Notes: generated by a model not told the origin, from the sequence alone. Positions 12,405-25,599 are shown, counted from the first letter of the stretch. The stretch: 64,000 nt of DNA from Atrina japonica (GCA_030159075.1 BROG01000153.1:778501-842500); one strand, 5' to 3'. Numbers and translations are program-made.

Positions 12405-12662
12405 CACGGGGGCCTCCGTGGCCGAGTGGTTAGAGCATTGCGCTTTAAAACACAAGGCCTCTCACCTCTGGTTCGAATCGCGCTACGGTCATTTCGAATT
12501 AAGTGGGAAAGTTTGCCAGTTTTCTTGCGGAAGGTCGGTGGTCTTTACCCGGATAACCGGGGTTTCTCCTCCACCAATAAAAAAACTGAACGCCATCATA
12601 GGACTGAAAAATTGTTGAGTATGGCGTAAAACAAAAAATCAAATCAAATCAAATCAAATCAA
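12405..12662 (+). mobile_element. tRNA-derived SINE, family 1
   Basis: The head resembles tRNA-Leu/Ser, with box A (GTGGCCGAGTGGTTAGAG) and box B (GGTTCGAATCG). The body contains AAGTTTGCCAGTTTTCTTG and the end GTTGAGTATGGCGTAAAAC, followed by an AATCA-type simple tail. The tRNA head lacks a proper acceptor stem, so it is not a functional tRNA gene. Related copies lie at 41815-41950 and 45836-46000. Confidence 0.85.
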
Positions 12663-12769
12663 ACGTCAAGACCACATCGAGGCGAAGTGCAGTGTGCAAG
12701 AACCGTAACTCTTGCTTCCATTTTTACAGTTAATCCATTTCTTAAAAAAAATCATTTTTCTATTTGACC

Positions 12770-14440
12770 TTGTATGTACGGAATATCAAAATCAAGTGTG
12801 TGCGTGTCATTTTTCTATTTGACCTTGTATGATACCACATTATCTTTAGAAAATACACATACTTTTCAAATTGGAGCTCAACTGATGAAGTCTAATGACA
12901 GAAACGATCGTCTTGAGCATTATAACTTTGGTATTATGTTTATAATATTTATCACCACTAGGTCGTCGCCACTGTTGGTGGACCGTTTGAGTCCCCGAGG
13001 GTATACATAAACCTAGTACCTGGTATTTCGGTCCCTGCTGATAATCCTATACTAAAGTAATATTTGGCACTGGTAACACCATTTAAATTCCAAAGTTTTC
13101 TAAAGCTAAGATAGTCATCTTTTAACAGAGGTTACTCTTAGACGGATTTCGGCTATACATGTAGATTTATTATTTGACCTTGTATGATACCACTTTCTCT
13201 TTAGAAAAGACATACAAATATGACTATAAAAGATAAGTGAAGAAATATTTGAAAATTCAGAATAATTTTGTTTACAAGGCAGCAATGCACTCCCGCGTTG
13301 TTTTATTTTTGTGAATTATGAATTTACTATGTGATTGTATAATTTTCAAACTTTACAACATGATAGTAGAATTATTTTTAACGATCGTTTCTTGACAGAC
13401 AGTCGCAATTAACATAGGGAATATTTTATTCAGTGTGTTGGTATGCACGGAATATGTTTAAGTGCGTGCGTGTCATATTTATTTGACCTTGTATGATACG
13501 ACATATTTATACACATACTTGTTCAAATGGACTCAACTGATGAAGTCTAATGACAGAAACGATCGTCTGAGCATTATAACAATTATGATAATTTTATCAC
13601 CACTAGTTGTTGGTGGACCGTTTGAGTCCCCGAGGGTATACATAAACCTAATATTTATTTCGTCCCTGCTGATAATCCTATACAAAGTATATTTGGCACT
13701 GGTAACACCATTTATTCCAAAGTTTTCTACTAAATATCATCTTTTAACAGAGGTTACTCTTATATTTCGGCTATACATGTAGATTTATAACGACCTTGTA
13801 TGATACCACTTTCTCTTTAGAAAAGACATGCATTATAAACTGACATAATTGACAGAAACGATCGTCTAGCATTATAACATTAATTATATTTTTTATTACG
13901 ACATATTATTTTGTTAGGCACATATGTTATAACAAGATAATGTATCTTGTTATTACAACATAATATTTTGTTATTGCGACATAATATTTTGTTATGACAA
14001 AATAATTTATATCTCGTTATAACGACATAATATCGTGTTATAACGACATAATTGATGTCGTTATAACAACATAATAAGTCGTTATAACGAGACATATGTC
14101 TTTGTAACGACATAATTTTATTACTACATGAACGTGTCGACTTTTATGACTATAAAAGATAAGTATTAAAATTCAGAATAATTTTGTTTACAAGGCAGCA
14201 ATGCACTCCCGCGTTGTTTTATTTTTGTGAATTATGAATTTACTATGTGATTGTATAATTTTCAAACTTTACAACATGATAGTAGAATTATTTTTAACAT
14301 GATTGCAAAATAAATAATTTGACAATTTTCTTTCTTTACTTGACAGACAGTCGCAATTCGTTGTCTAACATAGGGAATATTTTATTCAGTGTGTTGGTTT
14401 GCACGGAATATCAAAATCAAGTGTGTGCGTGTCGATGGAG
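12770..14440. repeat. Cluster of dispersed repeat B copies
   Basis: Several overlapping, truncated copies of a repeat of about 230 bp. Shared blocks are TTACTCTTAGACGGATTTCG, TTGACCTTGTATGATACCAC, TCTTTAGAAAA and GACAGAAACGATCGTCT. Copies start near 12770, 13130, 13440, 13740 and 14140. A longer unit including ATGCACTCCCGCGTTGTTTT is duplicated at about 13285 and 14200. Other copies lie at about 19085 (minus), 51605, 55710 and 57310. No coding sequence was recognised. Confidence 0.7.
13890..14115. repeat. Short tandem repeat built on CGTTATAACGACATAAT
   Basis: About ten degenerate units of 20-24 bases, many containing the palindrome CGTTATAACG. Confidence 0.7.
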
Positions 14441-14886
14441 TTTTGGCCGCCATGAGTTATAAACTCTACAACATCAAATTCCCAACAACTACAAAAGAAA
14501 AAATGACAACAAAGATGACATTTTTTAAGAAAGCACTTTTCTAACATGTGTTGGGCGCACTGGAAAATTCGAGCACCACATGAGAATGAAACCAGTTTCA
14601 TTTGCAGGAAAGGCCATCATGCTATTGATGTTCAGGCAGTAGCAGATGCATCACTTATGTATTAAACGCTAGCTTAAAAAATGAGTGTAATGTCGTATAA
14701 TTATCAAATATATCTTTTTAATCTAATTAAATAAATTATAATGTAAAATTGAAAAAAAAAAACTCAAATCCATCGATAACAATGATTTCACTCAAACAGA
14801 TCAAATACAAGAGACCAAACAACAATCTTGTAATGCATGATTAAAGGCCCATGACCGGCGGTTTACACTCAGCTAGGTTGTTAATC

Positions 14887-15298
14887 CAGGGCCCAAGTCA
14901 CCAAAATTACTCAATACTCAAGCTCAACTTTTATTTCATCATTTTGAATATATATTTGTTTGTAAAACTTCCAAATTTTAGTGAATAAGAAACATGTTAT
15001 TATTTTACATCATTCACATATACATTTTTTTGCATCAAAATTATGATTTTCTTATGAAAATATAATGAATATGTTGAGTACGATACTCAAAATATGAGTA
15101 CGTACTCAAATATTGTTTTCAATATTTCTGAAGTTTTCGTTTTCTTCAAATAAGCAATATCTTTTAACTTCATTTAAAATTGTACATCAATATACAAACA
15201 TGTTCAGTTGCAGAATAAATTTTGCGTGTTTTTGCCTTAAAAGCATGAAAAGTTGGTTGAGCTTGAGTACTGGGTAAATTTGGTGACTTCGGGCCCTG
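14887..15298. mobile_element. 412-bp MITE with TIR CAGGGCCCRAAGTCACCAAA
   Basis: The left end CAGGGCCCAAGTCACCAAAA and the right end GGTGACTTCGGGCCCTG are inverted repeats of about 45 bases that continue into CTCAATACTCAAGCTCAAC. The centre holds a palindrome-rich segment (GAGTACGTACTC). The CAGGG terminus suggests a hAT-type element, but no clean 8-bp target duplication was seen. Confidence 0.7.
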
Positions 15299-15790
15299 AA
15301 GTAGTAACCGAGCTGTACAGATTAAATGACCAATATGTACTGGTCCCGGCTGACAAAGCCTCAAATAATATAGTTTTTATTTGTAGGCACATTACTATAA
15401 TCTTTTATTAGAAGAACTAGGGTTTAATGCGAATTTTGGTAATTCTACATACACACATATCTCACTTTCAAAGGACGAGATCATTGAAAATCACGTGTGC
15501 GTATTACGCTCTTTTGATGTACCTACAACCGATACTGATTTTGAACTGCCATATTTGTTTTGGATACCTAAATTTCATATAAACCCCATATAAGCAAAAG
15601 TACACAGCGGGAACCAGGAAATGTTCTGCCAATACTTTATCTTTACTCCTTTCCAAGATACTGACAGCCGTTAAGGAGAAACTTCAGCAATACTGTTCAG
15701 TTGCTTATTCTGGAAGCGGTGTAAATCAGATTTGGATACTTAAAAATTCTAAACCACTTCAAGAAATTTGAAGGCGCACAATTTTTTCTG
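15299..15790 (+). pseudogene. Penelope-like element reverse transcriptase fragment
   Basis: The translation shows blocks of the PLE family: YVLVPADKASNNIVF near 15335, LPYLFWIPKFHINP near 15550, and SGSGVNQIWILKNSK near 15710. Stops and frame changes interrupt it (for example at 15590), and no GIY-YIG endonuclease domain was found. It begins at the right edge of the MITE at 14887-15298. Confidence 0.75.
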
Positions 15791-15904
15791 TGTTTCTTTT
15801 CACTTAAGGTGGTACCAGAAAATTTAAATATCTAGTGATTGGTTATCATGATACTCATTTTGTCCAACACCAATCTGATTCTACACATAAATACACTGAA
15901 GTAA

Positions 15905-16340
15905 TAATATTAAAAATCTCAGATACAAAACTATAAATCTTGAGAATGTCCCGGATATGGGTACAAATTCTGGTAAAAATGGACAAACACGGACCTCTGG
16001 AAACCAAGAGGTGGGATCAGGTGCCATGGAGGAGTAAGCATCCCCTGTCGACCGATCACACCCGCCGTGAGTCCACAGTCAAGTCCAAATGAAATACGTG
16101 AGGAACGAATCCTCGTCACAATTAGTACAGACGTCTCAACAACCGCCAACGAAAAGGCAACTCAACATTTCAACAAGTGAAACAGAGTAATCGCAAACAA
16201 GACTATTATACCAACCATACAATTTTCGGAACGTTGACATTAAACGCAGTTTTCGGTATCCCTGTGTCAATAACTTGTCAGTGTGTAGTTTACATCTGTA
16301 TATGAAATGTTCATATGACCCACACAGTGAATTCAAAATT
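15905..16340 (+). repeat. Dispersed repeat A
   Basis: Nearly full-length copy running from AAATCTCAGATACAAAACTA to the CTGTATATGAAATGTTCATA block. Confidence 0.8.
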
Positions 16341-16473
16341 TACAGCATGACAAGCGTAAAGAGCATGAGGGGTTTTATTTTTTAATTATCATGTTCTCAA
16401 AGTTAAGAGTCTTATTCCGACTGCCGACTGTTAATCAACAGGAGTAAAGTCGTGAATCCATTACTTTAACATA

Positions 16474-16652
16474 CAGTAAAACCTGCTATAGTGGTCACCT
16501 CTATAGAAGGATTACCTGTTTATAAATGCCAGTTTTTTCAAGTCCCTTGACTGCATACTTGAACATAATTGAACCTGTGTAAAAGGGTCACCTGCACATA
16601 AAGGTCAATATTGTCTGGTCCCTTGGATGGCCCCTATATACAGGTTTCACTG
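16474..16652. mobile_element. 179-bp MITE with TA target duplication (Tc1/mariner-like)
   Basis: Ends CAGTAAAACCTG and CAGGTTTCACTG are inverted repeats flanked by TA on both sides (16472-16473 and 16653-16654). The inner sequence contains decayed GTCACCTSTATA repeats. It has no coding capacity. Confidence 0.75.
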
Positions 16653-16734
16653 TATCTCAATAGGAAATGTTTACTCAGAGTAATTACGAATTTAGAGTAG
16701 ACTCTATGAAAATATATTTTTGATATACATTAAA

Positions 16735-16885
16735 CATTTATTCCAGAAACGGTGTAAATCAGATGTGGATACTTAAAAATTCTAAACAACTTTTAGAAAT
16801 TTTAAGTTCACACAATTCTTCTCAAATTCACAGTATCAAAACATACGACTTCTTTACAAATTGTCATTAAATGCATACATACAGT
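16735..16885 (+). pseudogene. Second Penelope-like RT fragment
   Basis: Encodes RNGVNQMWILKNSK followed by IHSIKTYDFFT, matching and then extending the end of the PLE fragment at 15.3 kb. The two pieces are separated by repeat A and the Tc1/mariner-like MITE. Confidence 0.7.
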
Positions 16886-17224
16886 TACAACAACGACCGT
16901 GCAATAAATAACGTGGTATTGAGCTGTAGTTGGATACGGAAATTGTGGCTTAATTAGTCACATTAAAAACTAAGAATTAAGTAATAGTAAATATAAACGA
17001 TTTATGTTTTGCCTTTGAAAACTACAAATTTATATTTTGATAATTCACTAGTATTCAAAATGAAGATATTTAATTGACCACATATTTCGTTAGGCTATGA
17101 AATATTTCTGATCATAAACTCTCTGTAGTTGGTGATTGTTACAGTTATTCAGTACCAGTGCATCTGGTGTAAGTCAGATGTGCATGTGCCCAAGATCCTG
17201 TGCCTCGATTTTATTGAAATATAA

Positions 17225-17305
17225 AAAAATCTCATATACCAAAGTATAAATCAATAGAATGTCCAGGACATAGATACAAATCCGGTAAATATGGACAAAA
17301 AAGGA
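17225..17305 (+). repeat. Dispersed repeat A, truncated
   Basis: Only the first 80 bases of the family are present. Confidence 0.75.
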
Positions 17306-18340
17306 AGCTAAACCCATTAGGCCTACTGGCGTAGCCTACGTCATGCCAACTGTAGATAAATATACCTATAATATGAAAATACCATAGGGATGGTACAGTA
17401 ACTTATACAATGCTGCCACATTATTTTGCGAACCTAAGACTTTGATAACTAAAACTGGAGACACTAATAGGCAAACAATCATAAAATTAACACAACATAA
17501 GTTAATCGCATTCGCGTTTTCCAGTTTTTGACAAAAACATGTTGATTTGTTTAAACAAATTCCCGTAAACTGAATAACAAACCATAAACATAGTGTTCTA
17601 ACCCGAGATCCAAATGTCGCATGATTTTGCGCAGTGTTTAGTTTCCACGTGGTTGAAACTATAATTCAAGTATGGTGTTTCATATTCCATCATACTATAT
17701 GATTTTAAATCTAACATGAGTACAAACGGGATGGAAAAGTTGTCATGCACCAATACGTCGTTTCCGAGATCCGGAACGGTTCAGAAATTACAACGCACTG
17801 ATCATGTGACTTTGAGAAAATTTAGGGCATTTTGGTCGAGGTGAATACGAATTAACCATGGAGGGTAGAGGGCATCAATATAAATTAAAAAAGTAAGTGC
17901 TGATATGTGGTGTCATGTTGTAAAACGGATCGGAGAGAAAAATAAATCAGATAAATATCAGTGGATGGATGACAATTCATTTAAATATTATAAACATACT
18001 ACCAAAGTTATAACGACTTTCCTAATAAAAATATGAACCTACAACTGAAGCGTATTTATAGCATTTAGGTTACGATACGCTGACACTGATGTAAACTTTG
18101 AGACAAATCAGGAGTATAAACCTAGCCAACAACTCTTAAGATATAGGATAATGTTTAGAATGTTTATCATTTATCAGCTGATGCGAAGACTACTGTAGTG
18201 TGCCCGCCATATAAGCACAATACAGTGCAAAACTGATATTACATCCAGTGAAAAGTGGTTCAATGTAAACTTGACGATATTTTTTTGTAATTGATGATTT
18301 TGCAAATTCTTCTATTATCATCTATTGAAACACATTTATG
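17306..18340. other. No gene or clear repeat seen
   Basis: AT-rich intergenic sequence without a convincing ORF. Confidence 0.4.
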
Positions 18341-18344
18341 CAGT

Positions 18345-18608
18345 CTTGCTTGCGATTACTCTGTTTCACCGAGTTAAATGTTGTCTTTTCGTTGGCGGTT
18401 GTTGAGACGTCTGTATCAATTGTGACGAGGATTCGTTCATTTGGACTTGTATGTGGACTCGAGGCGGGTCTGACCGGTCTACAGTGGATGCTTACTCCTC
18501 CATGACACCTGATCCCACCTCTGGATTTCTGTGTTTGTTCAATAATCACCACATTTGTATGTGTGCTGGATATCCTGAGTATTTATATTTTGGTATCTGG
18601 GATGTTTA
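18345..18608 (-). repeat. Dispersed repeat A, partial
   Basis: Minus-orientation copy from TTGCGATTACTCTGTTTCAC to TATTTTGGTATCTGGGATG. Confidence 0.75.
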
Positions 18609-20105
18609 TACTTTATGAAAAACAGTGATGTTACGTAGAGACGTTAAAAACAAACGATTATACTGATTAATGTATATAATATTTGGTTGAAAAGACTCAA
18701 AATGGTTATGGAACAGCTCGGGAAACTTCCAAAAAATTCAATTATGATTCTTTTCAACCAAAGGGATAAATATTGTACGTTTCGGATACCGCAACTGAGA
18801 CTCTGTTCGATAAAGGCCCTGGTATGATCCCACAAATATAAACTACCGCCTTTTATGAGGTCAAATTTTGTGGACAAATCATGAACATCAACCATTATAG
18901 ATTAAAACTTTGAAGAAAACAATATACATCTAGTCTCTATTCATAAATGTGAAGACGAATTGAACAGTAAAGGGGAGGTAATTCAAACTCAAATATTGCA
19001 ACTACGTAGACAACCTAATGATGTACGTGTCATGATATTATTAACAATACCAAAGTTACAGTTTTATTAGAAAAGTTGTCAAAATAAATAATCAAGACGA
19101 TCGCTTCTGTCAATAAGACTCATCAAATGAGTTTGAATTATGCATCCTAAAGAAAACGTGGTATCATACAAGGGCTTATAATAAATCTAAATGTATTGCT
19201 AAATCTGTCTAAGACGAAACCACTGTAAAAATAAATTTCTTAGCTTTTGAGAATTTTTTCTTCTTTTTTTTTCTTTTTCATAGTCATAATTTAATAGCCA
19301 TCAGAAATCATTCCAATACAATTCTACGGAAAAAATTAATTATCGGTCATTTCTTCAAAAATGTGCTTTATGTTCTATTTTTTTTCGTAAATTTATTTCA
19401 TATCTTATAACATCAAATGGAGGTAATACCTCTACAGAGGTCCTCTATATATTCCCAACCAGTGGTGCCAGTGGCCCTCTAATTGGGAAAGTGGATATAA
19501 GTAGGAAAGTACACCAAATTATACATATATATAACCGGAACATTAATGTTCCGTTTTAGGCTCCCTTTGGTGCATATTTAACTTAGCTCGAGGCATTTCC
19601 TGTTACAATCACGTGGAATTTGTTGTCACATTTACCGTAGAGTTGCATGGAAGTTTTGTTAAAACAGTCTAAAACACCACGTGGGTAGCTTTTGAGAAGT
19701 TTAGTATTTAAATGGTGTTATCTGAGCGAAGTATTACTTAAGCCTAAAATAAACGGCTGGTATGGAAATACTAGATATTGGGTTTATTAATTGTATGTCA
19801 TCCACGTTTTATCTAAAACGTAGGTAACAATTTGATATATTAAACATACGATATATGTTATTATAATAAAAAGAATGTTTGTGGTCAAGTGAAAATACCT
19901 TAAGCATGTAGAAAAGAGAAACCATGAAATACAAGCACTACCTGTTTTATAGAACGCTGACGAGTCCGGAAAATGACAATATTACGTTGTGACTATTTGA
20001 CTATCTGTTTTATCTTTGGGCGAATTTGTTTCAAATAAACCAGTTTGCAAACCAGTTATGCAACTAAAACGTAAATTCCCTTAAAAGAAAATCAATAAAA
20101 CAACA
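18609..20105. other. Intergenic, mostly unrecognised
   Basis: A minus-orientation fragment of repeat B lies at about 19085-19230 (AAGACGATCGCTTCTGTCAA). No gene was recognised. Confidence 0.4.
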
Positions 20106-20109
20106 TTAT

Positions 20110-20820
20110 TTAGAAAGATGTATTGGCGCACATAAGTCGTCTGATTTCTGGCCAAGCATTAAGCCTTTTATTTCTAAGAAAACCAAAACGGATGACAATA
20201 TTATTGTGTTAACGGAAGATGAAAAAATTGTAAATGATACTAGCAAGATTTGTAATATTTTAAATAATCACTATGTAAATGTATCCAGTGAAATAGGGAA
20301 AGATTTTTTTTAACCCAGACGAGCACAGCAGTATTAAAGCTATTAAAGAAAATATTTCTATCTCTAATAATTTTGATTTCCAAGAGACTAATGTCGAAAC
20401 AGTTACATAAATTATAATTAAAATATATGTTGTGAAAGACATAGGGGTCGATAATTTTTTCTGCAAGACAAAAAGCTGGAGCTCCCATTTTAAACAATCA
20501 CATAACTAATCTTATCAATGATTCTATAAAAACTGGCGTTTTCCCTGACCGACTCAAGCAAGCTCAAATTATTCCACTACATAAAAAGATGATCCACTGT
20601 CTAAAAAGAACTATCGCCCTGTTAGTATTTTACCCATAGTTTCTAAAGTTTACGAGAAGGTTTTATCCATACAACTATTAGATTATTTTGAAACCATCTT
20701 TAATAACTATCTTTGTGCTTTTAGACAAGGACATGGATGTCAGACCACATTACTCAGACTGCTAGAAGACTGGAAATCAGCCTTTGATAGTTTTGATAAT
20801 TTCTTCAAGAAAAATGCATA
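20110..20820 (+). pseudogene. Non-LTR retrotransposon (LINE) reverse transcriptase fragment
   Basis: In broken frames the translation gives FWPSIKPFISKK near 20140, then VFPDRLKQAQIIPLHKK near 20535, KKNYRPVSILPIVSKVYEK near 20600, and FRQGHGCQTTLLRLLEDW near 20720. This is the typical finger-region pattern of LINE reverse transcriptases. The catalytic YxDD part is absent. At least two frameshifts are present. Confidence 0.8.
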
Positions 20821-21081
20821 TCTCCTCCATTAAAAATAATATCTAATTTTTAAATATAAAAATTAAAATTTTCTTATTAATTCTTACTAAAATTTAGAGT
20901 CTCTTCCATAAGATTGAAATTCTCCCCCATGAACATTTTTCAAGGTTGGCAAGTCGGCGAATAACGCTAATAACATACATGTGCGTTTCTTTTGATATTC
21001 TTTAATTGCTTTTACTTACAATAATACCCAACATTAGGCCTTTTAATAAAATTCACTAAATTAGGTTTTCCCCGCCGTTAC

Positions 21082-21263
21082 TGTTGCGTCTACCTTGTAG
21101 ACTTTAACTAACTCGGTCAGTCAAAATAAAACCAACAACCACGTTGTTGCCATTACCGGAAACATGCTTTATTTTTCATCATGCGCATACAACAATAATA
21201 GGTATACATTGTATACTAGTATTTTGAACCGAGTCCGGATTTACATGATAACAATCCGTAACA
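21082..21263 (-). repeat. 3' LTR of the gypsy element
   Basis: It is the copy next to the polypurine tract, with GTTAC on its outer side. Confidence 0.95.
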
Positions 21264-21508
21264 TTCCTCCCCACCAAATATGAAAGTCCATGGGAGGATC
21301 CAAGAGTTTGAGTGAATAAAATGTTCAAGATTGCTACTAGTTCATGAGTTTACAATTGTAGCGCGCATTAGTGGCAATTTCTTTTCAGAACATAACACAT
21401 AAGAAAATGAGAATACTGACAATGAAAACTGAAACTTTAGACCTTCCTGGTCTAGATGGATTGCATGGGGATTATTATGCCCCTAGCACTATGCAACCAT
21501 AAACAGAT

Positions 21509-22707
21509 TCACTTATAAGTCACAAAATCTTTGAAACGATCCGGCAGACCTGCTTTACGTCTCGGATTTCGTTTTGGTTGGGTTTGCGGTTCCGTTTCTT
21601 GAATCGGAAGTGGAGTATGAATAATTCCTGGACTAGACGTAACAATGTTTTGACTAGATGGACGGACTTCTGGACTCGAAGTACGGACATCATGACTAGT
21701 TGAATCAGCTTGTGATTTCTGTGTAGAATGAGAATCACTTTGGTTATCGTATATGACACAATTTGAATTCTGAGTGTTTGCTGCACTAATATTTGTTGCT
21801 GACTCCTGAATTTGATCAATGTGACGTCTCCATGTTTGATTGGGATCCACTTGCACACGGTATGACACTGGTCCCGTTTGTTCGCTGATTGTTCCGGGCA
21901 TCCAGTTAGAACTAGTGTTTTGGCGATAGTCCCTAACTATGACTTTTGATCCTGGTGTGAAGACGCGTAATGCACTTTCCCTCCTACTAGACATTTCGAA
22001 TTGCTTATTTTTGACGTTTTGTTCAGTGTTCGGCTTTAACAAATCAAGTCTCGATGACAATGTACGACCAAGGAATAATTTAGCAGGAGACTCTCCGGTA
22101 GTTGCGTGAGTGGCATTTCTGTAGGCTAACAGAAAGTTTGACAACTTGGTTTGAATGGAACCACTCTCCTTCTTGCTAGCTTTCATAGCAGATTTGAACG
22201 ATTGCACAAAACGCTCTGCAAGCCCGTTGGAACTTGGGTGGTATGGCGCAGAGGTGACATGTTTAATGCCATTGGCCTTAACGAATTTCTGAAAGTCCAT
22301 TGATGTGAATTGAGGTCCATTGTCACTAACGAGCACTTTAGGTACCCCATTTCTGGAGAATATACATCGCAATACGTCAATAGTATGACTTGAAGTTGTT
22401 TCACGCATTTGAATCACTTCCGGCCATTTAGAGTGGGCGTCTACGGCTATGAAAAACATTGAGTGCATAAATGGGCCAGCAAAGTCTATATGAACACACG
22501 TTCCCAGGGGTTGGTCGGCCATTCCCATGGGTGAATCGGGGCGGATGGTGGCGCTCGCTTGTATTCCTGGCATCCAGTACATGACCTAGAAATATTCTCA
22601 ATGTCCTGGTCAATGCCTGGCCACCATACAAAACTCCTGGCAAGAGCCTTCATTTTTGCTATTCCGATATGTCCTACGTGCAAGTCATTCAGAACATGGT
22701 TTCTCAA
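21509..22707 (-). pseudogene. pol: Gypsy integrase region
   Basis: The integrase inserts the cDNA into the host genome. The H2C2 zinc-binding part lies at about 22690-22555 (HVGHIG..., then CTGCQEYK). It is followed, after a frame change near 22570, by a 357-codon ORF. The catalytic triad is visible as the Asp of HIDFAGPF, the Asp of VSDNGPQF and the Glu of SSNGLAERF. A basic C-terminal region follows, with a Ser/Thr/Gln-rich tail ending in RRKAGLPDRFKDFVTYK. No chromodomain is evident. The frame is broken from the RT ORF by at least two shifts. Confidence 0.88.
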
Positions 22708-24240
22708 CTTTAGGAGGAATTATCACACGCATCCCCCATACTAGACATCCTTGCTGTACGGTTAACTCATCTTTTCGACTAAAGTATGGATAGAGATCTT
22801 TGTTTTCTTGTTTTACACTTGATTTCCACCCTCTCATCACAGACTCAATGACATGTGACAAAACTTTATCATGTGAGGTTTCCTGTTTTATCCGGGCGCT
22901 TGTAACTGGCAAGTTTTCAAACTGTGACAATGTACATCATATCAACACTAGTATCCTCTTCACTTTCACATTCTTTAAGTGGCAGTCGCGATAAACTGTC
23001 AGCATTTCCATGTTTCTTAGTACTTTTGTACATGATTTCGTAGTCGTACCCAGATAAGAATAAAGCGTATCTCTGCATGCGGGCTGCAGAGGTTACGGAA
23101 ATCCCCTTTGCAGGATGGAAAATTGACACAAGTGGTTTATGATCTGTCAATAATGTAAAGTGTCTTCCATACAGGTAGGTGTGAAAACGTTTTACACCCC
23201 ACACTATTCCTAGGGCTTCACGGTCAATTTGAGAATAATTTCTCTCTGCGGGCAGTAATGATCGCGAGGCATATGCTATGGGTCGTTCAGATCCATCGTC
23301 CATCACGTGAGAAAGCACACAACCGATGCCGTATGGTGAAGCGTCGCATGCTAATCGTACTTGTCTCTCAGGGTCGTAATGTGTAAGAACCTCGTCGGAA
23401 GTTATCATATGCTTGATATCTGAGAACGATTTGTCACATTGTGGGGTCCATGCCCATATCCTGCCTTTTGAAAGCAACTGATGTAACGGGTATAATGTAC
23501 TAGACAGATTTGGCAAAAATCTGGCATAATAATTCACGATGCCCAAAAACGAGCGTAACTCAGATACATTTGCTGGTTTCGGCGCGTTGATGATAGCGTC
23601 TATCTTAGCCTGTGTTTTATGTAAACCATGACGGTCAATCTCATGTCCACAGTACGAAACCCGTTCCTTAAAGAATTCACATTTTCCTAAGTTAACTCTC
23701 AGGTCGTAGTCATGCAGTCTCTGCAGTACAGCTTCTAAGTTTTGCAAGTGTTCTTCTTCAGTTGCCCCAGTGATTATCATATCATCCATGACACATTTTA
23801 CACCGGACAATCCTTGTAACACAGTATCAATTGTCCTCTGCCAAATGGCTGGCGCCGAGGCCACTCCAAATAACAATCTGTTATAACGATACAGGCCCTT
23901 GTGAGTGTTTATAGTCAATAGCTCCCTTGATTTGTCATCAACAGTCATATGTAAATATGCATGCCGCAAATCTAGCTTAGTGAAACGCTGACCACCTGAT
24001 AAAGCGGCGAAAATATCCTCTATGCGGGGAAGAGGATATTGGTCAATTTCGAGAATAGGGTTCACGGTCACCTTGAAATCACCGCAAATTCGGACACTTC
24101 CGTCAGATTTGATAACAGGTACGATGGGTGTTGCCCATTCACTATACTCCACCTTTGTAATAACTCCATTGTCCACTAGCTTGACAAGCTCCTCCTCTAC
24201 CTTTTGTTTCAGCGCATAAGGTACTGGGCGTGCCTTACAA
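22685..24240 (-). pseudogene. pol: Gypsy reverse transcriptase and RNase H
   Basis: Copies the RNA genome into DNA. The longest ORF is 22917-24176 (419 codons); the open frame extends upstream to about 24237, where a 1-base shift separates it from the protease side. RT motifs include FTKLDLRHAYLHM (catalytic Asp), LLFGVASAPAIWQR and VMDDMIITG. The last holds the two catalytic Asp residues but has Val where the YxDD Tyr is usual. RNase H motifs follow: LACDASPYGIG, then SQIDREALGIVWGVKRF and LLTDHKPL. Another shift near 22920 leads into the linker before the integrase. Confidence 0.9.
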
Positions 24241-24610
24241 AACTTTGGGTTTGCTCCCTTCCTTTAGCCTGAGCGATGCCTTGATTCCTTTTACGGTTCC
24301 CATATCATTTTTGAAAATTAGCTCATGATTTCCTAATATCTCACCTAACTTCCTCTTAGCCTCAGTTGAACAGGTCTCTGAAACCTTACTTGTAGCAGTG
24401 TTAACCGACATAGATTTTATAGACGGCCAGTCTAAGGTAAGATGACTCAACCACTCACGGTCAAACAAAGATGGTCCCTCTTTAGGGATAATATACAGGT
24501 TAAGTTCTGCATTTTGGTCTGTGTACTTTACGGGCACACGTGCTACACCTATTGGTCTCAATAATTCACCTGAATAGGTACGCAAACGGATTGGTGTCTT
24601 CTTAAGACAA
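24235..24610 (-). pseudogene. pol: Gypsy protease-RT linker
   Basis: A 116-codon ORF with the C-terminal protease flank and the segment LFDREWLSHLTLDW, which in this family precedes the RT. A frameshift separates it from the gag-protease ORF near 24590-24610. Confidence 0.7.
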
Positions 24611-25599
24611 TCAATCTTGTCAGGAAATATTCCTGGAATTTTCTCTCCGACATAACAGAAACAGCAGCCCCTGTGTCAAGTTCCATGCGAATTTTCTTAT
24701 CGTATATAACTGGCTCTAAGATAATAGCATCAACCTTTTCACACATATTTCCTACTGAATTAACCTGAACCTCTAGTGTAGCCACAAGACTGTCATGTTC
24801 ATAGCTGCTATCACTTTCCTCCTCTGCTTCTAGATTATGAACACCTTTACTTCTACAAGCCTTCTTACAATGGCCAACTTTTTTACACTTGTAACACTGT
24901 TCATTTTTAAAATAACAGTCGTTTGGGTGGTGACCTGAACCTTTACATCTGAAACATTTAACACCTCTTTGTCTGTTAACGTTATGGGATCCGCCTTGTG
25001 TACCTGAACCTCTCTGCCTAGATAATCCTGGTCTTACGTTTACCTTGTTTACTGCTAGACCTACATGCTTAGCTTGCAGTTCGGTTGCATCTCTTGACGC
25101 AGTTTCCATTGCCTGTGAAATCTGAATTGCTTGTTCTAATGTCAAGTCCTTCTCAGCTAACAGTTTATTTTGTATGGACTCACTTCTTAACCCACAAACT
25201 AGACGGTCACGAATAGATTCGTTCAAAAGTTGCTTAAAATCACAATGTTCTGATAATTTGCGCAACTCCGCGATGTAGTCACGTATGCTCTCACCTTCTC
25301 GTTGGTCTCTCTTATAGAATCGAAATCGTTCGGATATAACGACGGGTTTGGGGTTCAAGTGATCACTAAGAGTCTTAATGAGTTCTTCATATGTGCATTC
25401 ACTAGGTTTCTTAGGCGCTGTCAAGCCTCTTAAAAGCTGATATGTGTTACCCCCTACTAAACTCAATAACGCGGGAACTTTTTTTTTCGGGTTTTACCTC
25501 ATTGCAGAGAAAATACTGCTCGAGTCTTTCGCTGTATGAATCCCATGTTTCAGTGTGGCTGTCAAATACATCGATCCTTCCTATAATTGACTTCGCCAT
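24558..25599 (-). pseudogene. gag: Gypsy gag and protease
   Basis: Gag forms the particle and binds RNA; the protease cleaves the polyprotein. The natural start is the ATG at 25599, just after the primer-binding site (product begins MAKSIIGRIDVF). A homopolymer shift near 25485 moves the frame into the long ORF (25466-24558). It contains a capsid-like helical region, then two CCHC knuckles (CFRCKGSGHHPNDC and CYKCKKVGHCKKAC) and the aspartic protease motif LDTGAAVSVMS. The frame is lost again soon after the protease motif. Confidence 0.88.

Noticed and set aside
22486..22744. Extra small ORFs in the integrase region
   Set aside because: Frame fragments and shadows of the gypsy pol gene.
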